From Branchiostoma floridae (Eukaryota > Chordata > Leptocardii > Amphioxiformes > Branchiostomatidae): a stretch of 64,000 nucleotides of DNA. The DNA lies in assembly GCF_000003815.2 (NCBI RefSeq), contig NC_049979.1:13083560-13147559 (forward strand). Reading direction: 5' to 3'. Position numbers and translations under genes: made by a program. Position 1 is the stretch's first letter, and every line of letters starts with the position of its first letter. Positions 44,284 to 55,900 of this stretch are shown here, in pieces. A model generated the notes under the pieces. It saw only the letters and a program-made list of their open reading frames with translations, did no database searches and was not told the origin of the DNA.

Positions 44284-45279
44284 GTAAGCGAAATGTATGT
44301 GCTATTACGTGGTGTCGATCTCCCAGCTACCTGTATTTTAGTACAAATGATGAGAAAGTGGTAACAGAATGGGTTGCTTAGAAACGAATAACTTCTTTTT
44401 GAGCACTTGAAATCCAAAAGTCACCGCTAGGGCCACAATCTAAGCCGTGGTTGCTGGTTAGAAATGTAACCACATGCTGCAGATGATAAGACCGATCAGA
44501 GCAAAGTCTGTTCTGACACATTAGGGGTAAGTCTTCCTTGTTTGTCTGTAAGTATGACCAGGTGTGGAGGCAGGGAGATAGTCAAACATCACTGATACCT
44601 GGTGCTGATAACTCCTTGTTGTGTAGTTTTCCCAGCGATAGTAGTACGAATACGTGTGGAAAAGGGAGATAAGGGTGATCATATTACAAACATTTGTGAT
44701 AACTTTCTGATAAACATTCCCATTTCACCAAAAAGGCTGATGAAAAACAACTAGTTTTAACAGTTGTTTTCCAACATTTCTTCAGATGCTTAAAGAAAAC
44801 AGCATTTCCTTGCAAGACAGAAGTACGTACCCGGGCCAACTATTTTCAGGGCGCCTTGATCCCCTTGATTAGCAAAGAAAGAAAAATGTAAGAGTAAAAA
44901 TCACAGCCAACAGATTACGCCTTTGGCAAACCTGACAATGAACAATAGGGTTTGAATTCCTTCACGGATTAAAACGTAACGTCATTACCGGTTGCGGAAA
45001 CAAGGAAGTAATGACGTCACCCCCTGGACGTCATCCAAAGCCGCGTCAGTAACTTCCTTGTTGGCCTACTTGGAAAGGGCGGGAAGGGCGGGAAGGCTGG
45101 CCTTGAAACGTCACCATGCCTGACAGACTGAGGAGTAGTGTGTAGCTTTATTTGAGGCTGAAGAACTCCTTAAGGCGGACGCCAGTCATACAAGGAAGTA
45201 TATACCATGTGGGCATTTATTCTTGGAAACCTGACTAATATAAGATTATTAGAGTCACACACACACACACATACACACA

Positions 45280-45353
<74 letters not shown>

Positions 45354-46338
45354 GCCGACTTTCGGGCGTGACCCCACATAACCCTGTTGGACACCCTGTG
45401 GCTATCAGACTCATTGGGTATGTTCGGGCCCCCACATATTCTTTTTAACTACGAGTTAGAATCAACCCAGGACCCGGGGACGCTCTCACCCAGTCGTGAA
45501 AACACAGAAATCAGGCAACCTGGAAAGTTCTGTGGTTTCAGAGCCCAGCCAGGAACAAACGCCCTAGAGGCACACGGCGCAAACGTTACCGTAGCATTGC
45601 TGAATGTGTAGCACAAACCTCTGAAACGGCATGACGTAGACAGGTGAATGATGTCATAGCCATAAAGGTCATAAAGTGCAACAAGTCAATTGTTCAAGGA
45701 TTCCTTATACATATACTGTGTTCGTGGCAGAAACGATGGTGAGGTTAACGATTAACACATTTTATGCTGGGTTGCACGTAGTCCGCAGGACTTAGGTCAT
45801 TCGCACAGGTGTAAAACAAGAACTCATGAGGGAGTCTTGTTGTAGACAGTTGTCAGTTGTGGCCTCATCACCTCTCTTTAAGCTCCCAGCCATTCCTACG
45901 TAGTGTTTAGGTTTCTAGTACAAGCAGACAGCCCCCCCCCCCCCAAAAAAAAAACTGGGTTACTATGAGTCAATGCTCTGTGAGCTGAATGAATTGCACC
46001 TTTCTGGGACTTTGATCGGAAATACAATCTCAACTACACGTACGCACATAACTGCACGTACTTTTGGTATGACGTTTTGCAAAACAGATGATGAACTTAA
46101 GATAGATTGCCCCAAATGTTTGGATAATGTACTCTCACAGCATTTGTTGTGATCTACCTCTGTTGTTGCACTGAATAACTTTAATGTTGCCGAAAGAACC
46201 TTCCCTCTTAACACCTGCTCAAAGAGGATAGCGCAATTAATACAAGCAGTGGTCCCGTACATTATAAGTGCTATACTGACGTAAGACACCATTAAAGTTA
46301 TCACAATTTCATAGTTTCCGGTGCCTTGTTTGTTCTAG
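44284..46338. other. Presumed first intron of gene D
   Basis: No coding exon is visible. It contains the CA microsatellite, poly-C/poly-A near 45932-45955, and otherwise unremarkable sequence. Confidence 0.45.
45256..45351. repeat. (CA)n microsatellite
   Basis: Ninety-six bases of nearly pure CA in the presumed first intron of gene D. Confidence 0.97.
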
Positions 46339-46920
46339 ATGCGCCTCCACGTGTTCCTCCTGACCGTGGTCCTGTTCCTGTCGCTGACGGACGTGGAGGG
46401 CTGGAGACGCCGCCGACGCCGCAGGTGTCCCGTGGTGAACTGTCGATGGAGCGGGTGGTCGCTAGGCACATGTAGCGCCTCGTGCGGAGGGGGCACTGCT
46501 CCGTGTACCAGGTATACTCCCCCTACATCATCAGGGTCAAAAGTTAACTGAAGCTAAAACCTCAGGAAGCGGTAAAGTGTGGGCACGTGCCCTTAAGAAC
46601 ATCATAAATGCATATGAATACATTTTAAAAAGAGACATGAAAAAGTAAGTAAATTGTCTTATTAATTAAGAATCACGGCACATCAAGTAAAGAATAAATG
46701 GAAAGGACGGGATGATACAGTAAGCACCTTATCGCTGACACTCCCTTGCCTCCCCACAGAACGAAGTCTCCCCCCGCATCCTGTGGAGGTGCTGACTGCT
46801 CGGGATCAGCCTCCTCCCGGTGTGCTTGTACCGGACCGAACCCGTGTCAGAACGGCGGGCGGCCAGCCTCCTCAGGCTGCACCTGCGCCGCCGGCTTTAC
46901 TGGGTCGTGCTGTCAAACAA
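46339..46920 (+). other. Gene D N-terminal exons: signal peptide, Trp-Arg7, TSP1-like, EGF
   Basis: Exon 46339-46511 holds the signal peptide, EGWRRRRRRRCP and WSGWSLGTCSASCGGG, a good thrombospondin type 1 start. Exon 46760-46920 continues with CGGADCSG and the EGF-like CQNGGRPASSGCTCAAGFTG. The seven arginines use mixed codons (AGA, CGC, CGC, CGA, CGC, CGC, AGG), unlike the pure CGC run of gene C. Confidence 0.85.
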
Positions 46921-49900
46921 GTGAGTTTGGGCTGTATCAATGCTTTTTTACATTGCCAATTCTATTAATCTTAGAAGTTAAATATGTATACAGATATCTT
47001 TGACACAACAAAAGTACAGCGACTTTCATAAGGTCTGCTACAAATATATATATATGATATATATATATGAACAAAAGTGTCTCACCGCAGATTGAGGATG
47101 AATTCTGATTTTTTTTCCTCAGGGATTTCTTGCCCCGCCATCTCTCCCCCAACTAACGGCGGGAACAGTGGCTGCAGGACTTTCGGATGTCGCATGACGT
47201 TTTCCTGTAACTCCGGGTATCAGCTGAGCGGTAACTCCGCCATCACGTGTCAGTCTAACGGACAGTGGAGCGGAGCCAGGCCGTCCTGCAGCCGTAAGTT
47301 TCACCTGTTCTCACTTGACGTGCGGCACGCTTGCGGCATTGCTGCGTTCGAAAACGCAGAGGTGCCGCAAGCAAACCTAGAGGTGCCGCAAGCAAACCTA
47401 GAGGTGCCGCAAGCAAGCGCGACGTTTTTTTAAAAAGTTTAAAAATAACGCAAGTGGCAAGATGCCGCAACAGTGCCACAACAGTGCCGCAACAGTGCCG
47501 CAACAGTGCCGCAACGGTGCCGCAACGGTGCCCCAACAATGTCGCCACCATGCCCCAAACAGTATCAAGGATATATTTTGCCTATTTTAGACCAAGAATC
47601 AAAAGTAAACATCATTTTATCACCGAAAAACTATTTTAGATGCATTTCTAATAATTTTACAGCGGTTTTCGATCCAGTTAAAACACTGCGAATTCCAGAA
47701 AACTTACCTTGTATCCGTATTCAGATTTAACTTAAAAATACATCTTTTGATTTATTTAATGGAAAGTAGGTCAGTATTTTATACTTGAAAACAAAAAATA
47801 AGTAACTGGTTTATCGATTAACCTACGGATGTAGAGATAAAGGTTATCGTACAACGTTCAAAAAGAAATTATTTATGTTGGATGATAACGAGTTTGCGTT
47901 TGCGTTATAACGTTACAAGCTAATCATTGCTGGTAGCCTGCCACCGATAAAATACAAAATTGCAGTCTTTCAGACCCATGGGCCATATTTTTCTCACTTT
48001 TTACAAATATGATAGACTTAGACATCAATAGGCTGGCAAGTCATCCGCCGACAATGAAAATACTCAGCGTCATACAAAAAAAGTATGAAATATCAAACAT
48101 TTTCATTTTAGAAATTTGCAAAATTGGTGATTAAACATATAAACATACATAATTACACATAACGTTACATGGTGCAAAACGTACACATCGAGTGAAATCT
48201 GGTATATAGTTCGTGTCCGTTCATTTGGGTCATTTCCTTTACTGTAAAAGTCTTTCAAGGTTATTTATAGCATATGTACCATATAATTCATTATCATAAG
48301 GGAAATCTTTTCATTATAAATCTCATTTTGAGGCATTCTCATCATTTTACGGTGATTTTTCATAAATTGACAACGCTGCAATTGTCAATAACATGTTCAT
48401 TTAGTCTAGAAACGCAACAGTGCCGCACGTCAGTGTGAGTGCAAGACAAAATCGGCGAAATTAACACAACAGTGCCGCAGTGAACGAACGCAGCAATGCC
48501 GCAAGCGTGCCGCACGTCAAGTGAGAGGGGGCCTTTACGTACGCGGGTGAATGGGCATTTATAAGGCAATGTAGTAGAATCGTTTGATATAGCTTTATCA
48601 AAAGAAAAGGATTATTACTGTTAACTTCCCTAGGTAGTAACTTCTTCTACTAGTTATTATACAGATTGTCATGAATTGACCGTTTGCAATTCCTAACGTT
48701 TTTACAAAACAACACTGAAAGTCATAGCTTTATTACATTCTAATGCGAGCAAATTCAAGTTGTCACCGCCGACATTAGAGTTCCCACATAACCATGGAAA
48801 GTACATTTGTCACTTAAACTGTTTCCTGGCAGGAGTCCAATGTCCCACCCTCAGTGCTCCATCTCACGGCACCATATCTGGCAGCTACTACTTCGGCGAC
48901 AGAGTGACGTTTGGCTGCAGTTCCGGCTACAGCCTCCAGGGTAGCTCCACGCGCACGTGCCAGGCTGACAAGGCCTGGAGTGGCACCCAGCCTACATGCA
49001 CACGTAAGCAACAATTCAGTTGTGTTTACGGCGTGAACATGCTGTACAGTCATGTGGTAAAATGTATCTTTTGAGACAGTACCTTTAGGGACCATACGAT
49101 ATTTATCGGGGGGGGGGGGGGGCTGGTGCATTCGAAGTCGGATCAAAAAAAATTTTGATGGCCCTCCCCCCCATCTCAAAAAAATCTAACGTGACCCTCC
49201 CCCTCCACCTCAAAAAAATCAACATGGCCCTCCCCCCCGACAGGCATAATCAAACGGGTAGAAAAACAACCGATAAAATAATCTTGATATAGACGTCAGG
49301 GCACAAGGGCGCCAGTGTTCTCGCCAGTGTTCTCGCCAGGATTTTTTCACAGCGTCGGGGCAGAGGTCCGGGGGCATGCTCCCCCGGGAAAATTTGGATT
49401 TTCAAACCCTCTAAAACAGAATTTCCTGCAATTTGAGAGGAAAATTATGCCCTTGAGATTGGATGCCGGTTGCCTTTTTTTACTCCCGTTTTTCAGTAAT
49501 CGACGTCCGCCCTCCCCCCAAAATAACTATAAGCTCGGGGAATCAGCAGTCCGTGATCTGGCCCGGGTATTATTTGTCCAGTCATGTCTATATGAAAACT
49601 TTGGGTTTTTGATGCTTCCAAACAGGGCTCTAGCCAGAGAGTTCGTCAGCCCATGGAAAAATCCTGCCAATTTTTTTTCCGACATTGAATAAAGAATGCC
49701 TACCTCGTGCGATCGATGTTGCGCCCTCCCGCATCAAATGCTAGTAGTTTTTCCAGAGGATAAAATAACGGTGCCATCACACCTTGTGTTTTTTTTCTAT
49801 TTTGCCCGATGATTTTACTAAAATTTATCATTTATCGAATCGGTCGGGTTTTACAAGGCCGCGCCGTCATTTTCCACGAGCGTGCGTTTGTTTCGTGCGA

Positions 49901-52900
49901 CCTCAGGTAACCCCGTTTTCGGCGTGAAATCTTTGGCTCACCGCTGGATTTCTTTTTACATAGAGACCAAGAACGTTATACATTATACGAAGGACGGTGA
50001 TCTGCTGCGTCTTTGGCAGTAATCAGTGCCGGTGTAGCCTTGAAGGAGTAGCCAGAAAAGACGTCCCAACGTGCTGGGCGCTGCGATCGACAGTCCGTCT
50101 GGGGAGGAGGGCGTGCCGCGCCATGTGCCACAGACGACAATGCCAGTGCACAGTCGACTCGATCGACGCTTGACAACAATATTGCGGCCCCTTTTCTGCC
50201 GCAAATTTTGTCCTTTTGAAACAAAAGAAATGTTATAAATAAAAAATAAAGTGTATAGTTTTGGATTCTTCACATATTTACCGCGCACCGCTTTTGTAAC
50301 TTAAATATTTGGGGAAACTCAGCCGAGCCGAGTGCGTCTTTCCAGAAAAAAATAAGTCCGGAGACGGAATGACGTATGCCTGGCGGGAACGCTGGTCCAG
50401 GGCAGCGCCACTTTGGGGGACCTAGGGGGGCGAAGCCCCCGGAAGCTCTTGCATTTTAGGCTATTCAGAAGGCTTATTTTATCAGTTTCAGGGCCATGTC
50501 AAGATATCACAACAAAAAATAGTATAAACAATTCTTTCAAAAAAATTAACATGGCCCTCCCCCTATCTCAAAAAAAATTAACATGGCCCTCCCCCCACCT
50601 CAAAAAAATTAACATGGCCCTCCCCCCCTAACGCACCAGCCCTCCCCCCCTGATAAATATCGTACAGTCCCTTATGTCGACAAATTCCTTTCATGAGCGT
50701 TGTAAGCTATCAACCTTGTCGTCTATATGTGATTTAAGAACACGATTTTTGATGACTTGATAAGCGTCAGTACTGCTTAGTAGTATCTTCTTGAATGTAT
50801 TTTCTTTGGATATTTGATGTGCCAGTATAACTTTCAACACGCCATATTCCATATCCACAGGAAAGAGCTGTCCCGCCCTGACCGCCCCAGCTAATGGTGG
50901 GATGCAGGGAACGAGCTTCCTTTACACCGACGTGGTGAGCTTCTCGTGCAACCCTGGGTACGAGCTGAGTGGGTCCCAGAGCAGGACGTGTCAGGCCGAC
51001 CAAGTCTGGACAGGCTCTCAGCCAACATGCTCCCGTAAGTATCTTGGAAAAGTACCTTGCTGTATTTGTAGATTTTTCCGACCAGCGTAGTATCGATACA
51101 TGCCGTAAATCAAGAAGATTATAGTAAGCGTAAACTAAATGTCAGTCCGGTTTCTTTACATGGTGTAGTGTTGAGAATTCTAAATTTTCCTCTGAAAAAT
51201 ATTTTGTTTCAAATCGGTCTCAGGAAAGCTCTGTCAGCAACTCTCATCTCCAGCAAACGGACAAGTCACCGGTGGACACGCCTATGGTGACGTCACGACC
51301 TTCTCCTGTGACACTGGGTACGAGCTGCAAGGTGACGTCACAAGGACCTGTCAGGCCAACCAACAGTGGAGCGGAGCTCAACCAACGTGCTCAAGTATGG
51401 TTGTCTCATTGGTCTCCATTTAGTAACCCCAATACAGTGTTTCTCCATTGGCTCAAGACGCAGTCGGAATGAAGCAAACCTTTCGGGTTATTCATCTTAG
51501 ACGTTTCATGTAACTCTTTCATAAACCAACTATTCATTGTTGTAGATGTTGTACTTGTTTGTCAGGAAAGACCTGTCCCGTCCTGGACGCTCCACCTAAC
51601 GGCGCGGTGCAGGGAGGCCACCTGTACGGTGATACGGCCACGTTCCGCTGTGACGCCGGGTACCAACTCAGCGGGACGGCCACTCTGACGTGTCAGGCCG
51701 CGCAGACCTGGAGCGATACATCTCCGGCATGCAACAGTCAGTCTTGTGTTACAATGTCTAAACCTCAACTCACTAACTGATAAAAAAACTCCAAGGACAC
51801 GTTTCCATGACTAACTAACAAATCTTAGTCTGCTCTTTTGCCAAGATGAGGAATTCAAAAAGGGCTAAAGTAAATAGGATCGTCATGACATGGTTTGTAA
51901 CTTTTTAGGATGTCTAAAGGAAGCTTTTTGTTACTCTGTAGTATGCTTATACCAGTCTTAATTGCCATAGGAAAGGCCTGCCCGCCTGCCCCCGCTCCGA
52001 CCAACGGCCACGTGTCCGGCGGACATCTCTACGGCGACACGGCCACGTTCTCCTGCGACCCTGGGTACGAGCTGCAGGGGTCCGTCACCGCAGTGTGTCA
52101 GGCCGACCAGACATGGAGTCAGGCTCAACCGGACTGCCAAGGCAAGGGCGCAGAAATATTCAACCTATTCTGACACTTTGTCATACAATATACAATGGGG
52201 GACAAGAATTGTCGCTTTCAGTGTGCTTGTAACACAAAATGATCTGTTGGACTCTTTGGCCGTTAACCCTTCTCTTTCAGTTGTTTCCGAAGTTAAGAGC
52301 TTTGCTGATACCCATCCATGTGGCGGTGGATCCAAGCATTCGGGGCACAAAAACTGATTCAAACAGAAAATGAAATCATATTATGTTTTCCCAAATCCTC
52401 AGTGGTGACGTGCCCAGTCCTCCAGCCGCCGTCAAACGGACAGATGACCGGCGGGAACTCGTACGGGGAGAAGGTCACCTTCAGCTGTAACTCTGGGTAC
52501 GAGCTGAGCGGCAGCCGTGAGCGGACGTGCCAGGCTAACAAACAGTGGAGCGGGTCGTCTGCAGTCTGTGACAGTAGGTTTATTTGGCGGGGTTTTATAA
52601 GGGCAAAAAAGTGCTACCAGATAAAAATAGATAGAATCTTTTCTGAAATGAGATTTGTGAAAATGTTATGTTTTTAATGATAGTTATAGGTTGTTTCACA
52701 TAACGAACAATACGTTAACGTTGTATTATGAAAGCAGTTTAATACTGATAACCATCCGAATGTTTTATTCAGAGGTCCGATGCCCCACGTTGTCCGCACC
52801 GGCACACGGCTCCAGCACTGGCGCTACTTTCTTCGGAGACACTCTGAGCTTCGTGTGCGACACTGGGTACGAGCTGTACGGCAGCTCTGGCAGCGTCACG

Positions 52901-55900
52901 TGTCAGGCCGACCAGACGTGGTCTGTAGCAGCGCCATCTTGCAGAAGTATGTGGTGTTGTTATAAGCTAAGACTATATACTAAGTACTACTAGTAGCCTG
53001 TTGCTGACTGCTCTAGATGTACCGAACATTATTATACAGTTTTAGAATGAACATGGATTCAATTATTGAAAACCAAGAGATAGTACATATGTAGAGGGCA
53101 ACTTCGTCCTATCTGGTCTGTCCTAAAACTAGCGATCTGAATTCGCATGTAAGCATCATTTTATCTGTCCATCGTTGAGTTGATTTCGAATGATCTGAAT
53201 CTTCAGAAATAGTCTGCCCTGCCCTCTCCCCACCGCTGAACGGTCACGTGACGGGAGGTACCGAGTATGGAGACATGGCTGTGATGACGTGTGATGAAGG
53301 GTTCAGTCTGGTTGGTGACGTCACACGCACCTGTCAGGACAACAAGCAATGGTCGGGTACACAGCCAACATGTCAGAGTAAGAAATTATGAAATTATTAA
53401 CCTGCGGGAAATCATTACCATAATATTGTCTTCATCTTCAAATTACATGGATCTGACCATAGTTTTACTGCAGACTTGTTCCTAATTTTTTGTCATGAGC
53501 TTTTATGACAAAGGTGACAAGATCATTTATCTTAGCAAGAAATGCGTGAGATTAGCGCAATGCGTAAACTATAATAACTATAAACTCACCTGTATCTTGT
53601 AAATATATTGACTGAATTGTCATTGATAAGACACTGTTTATTTTTCAATAGGAAAAAGCTGTCCGCAGCTGTCAGCTCCGGATAACGGCGGCGTATCGGG
53701 AGGAGTCCTGTTCGGAGACACGGCAACCTTCACGTGTGACCCTGGGTACGAGCTGGTGGGGTCCGCCACTCGGCTGTGCCAGGCTAACCAGCAGTGGAGC
53801 GGATCACAGGCGTCCTGCCAGAGTAAGAACTGTTGTACACTGTTTCGTGGACACGAGACATGTATATTGACATTCTGGAGGCTGTCATCTCTTTTAGAAC
53901 AAAATATCAATTCTTAACCAACGTCTGATGGTGCTTTCAGCACCAAGGCCATGGCCTGCTTGTACAGATATGGTAACTCGGAGAAAACGGACGTTGAGAA
54001 TATACGCGGACAAGAAAGTCACATGTTGTAAGAAAGATTTTGAGAATAAGATTTGATTGTTACCCCTGTATGCTCATCAAATACATTGTAGCATGCGTTG
54101 TAAAATGCCGGCGGTTGATGTTGTAGTTAAGAGGGAATTGTGCTATCCAATAAAAGGCTACATAACGCTTACTCCATGGGTTATTTTTACATTCTGATCG
54201 GTCCAATCTGACTGTCCGTACAGAGGTGCAGTGTCCGCCCCTGCCGCCCCTGTCTGACGGACAGATGACAGGAGGGTCTCTGTACGGGGACAAGGTCACC
54301 TTCAGCTGTGAGGACGGCTTCCAGCTGGCGGGCAGCTCGGAGAGGATCTGTCAGGCCGACCAGCAGTGGAGCGGGACTCAGCCTTCCTGTCAGAGTACGT
54401 CACAGTTCTTATAACGTTATATTTTTCTGGGTTTCCGTTACAATCAAAAGTTTGAAAATAGGTATTTGAAAAATTTCTTTGTTAAGTATAGCTTGAACTG
54501 ATTTGACGTAATTTGTGCAAACATAATAAGTTACGGAATAATACTTACTATTACATAAATTGGCCATCTCCTTCGTGTTCCCAGGAAAGGAATGTCCACA
54601 GCTGAATTCTCCTGATCACGGGACTGTAACTGGCGGGAATCACTATGGTGACGTCGCTACCTTCTCGTGCGACTCTGGGTACGAGCTGAGCGGGGGCGGC
54701 AGTAGGACATGTCAGGCCGACCAGACCTGGAGCGGTACCGAACCCACCTGTACAGGTGAGAACGACTGGTCATGATGGCCAAATATTTCTGTATCAGGGT
54801 AACACCTATGTCACCTTTTTACTCCGGAATATATGTCAAAACTATTTGCGACACGTGAACCTTTGAACAATGCGACGATACAATCCTCTCCTTTCCTCTG
54901 TAGCGGTGACATGTCCCGATCTGGACGCGCCCCTGAACGGGAACAAAGTGGGCGGCAGCTCGTACGGCGACACCGTCACCTTCTCCTGCTCGGCTGGGTA
55001 CCAGCTCACGGGAAGCTCTACACTAACATGTCAGCACAACCAACAGTGGAACGGCACACAATCCTCGTGTACAAGTAAGGGCTTCTTACCAGATTTAACA
55101 CTTGCAGACATCTCAATATGTAACGATATGACCAGACACCAATCAAAACTTTGCTCAAGATTTGATCTAAAACACGTCTGTGGGCGAGCCCGGAGTGGCA
55201 CATGTTGCCTGAAGTATCAAATTTTTAAAACAACAACAACAACAACGAAAACATCAGTTGAAAACGAAAGATGATTAAACTCATAATGAGTAGAATAAGC
55301 ACATTGCTTGGTTGACAATCTCATCTAACAACAGCCGCAATGGATACATGTATCGTTATGATTCCCATCCAGGAAAGGAATGTCCGGTCCTGCCAGTGTT
55401 AGACCACGGTGTGTCAACAGGAGGACATCTGCATGGAGACATCATCACGTTCTCCTGTCTGCCTGGATTTCACCTCCAGGGGAACCAGACCAGGCTGTGC
55501 AGGGCCGACCAGACATGGAGTGGAACACAGCCCCGCTGTGAACGTAAGTGCCGGTGTAACGTTACATGGATGGCCAGGACCTGTCATGAACAGTGACACT
55601 GGTTTGTTAAATGTTTCATGACTAGAATTCAGAGATGATTCGGATTCTAACATATCATTTCTATAATATTTTGTGGTTAAGTTTTATGATTTAACTTGCA
55701 CAGAACATCATCTGGCAAGGTTGTATAAAATGACAACAATAGCACGTAGCTTTTTGTAAGACACTATTTTGTGTTGTTCTGCTCAACAGGTGTTAGCTGC
55801 CCACCTCTCCCGCCACCTACTAACGGGTACATGACAGGTGGCGTCATGTATGAAGACGCCGTAAGTTTTACCTGTGATGAGGGATATGAGTTGATGGGGT

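Noticed and set aside
47331-47639. Alanine/serine/proline-rich open frame
   Set aside because: It translates the CCGCAA minisatellite of the transposon in the gene D intron.
49315-49692. 125-aa open frame inside the G-rich element
   Set aside because: No transposase motif (DDE/D, zinc finger or hAT dimerisation) is visible; low-complexity C-rich DNA keeps the frame open.
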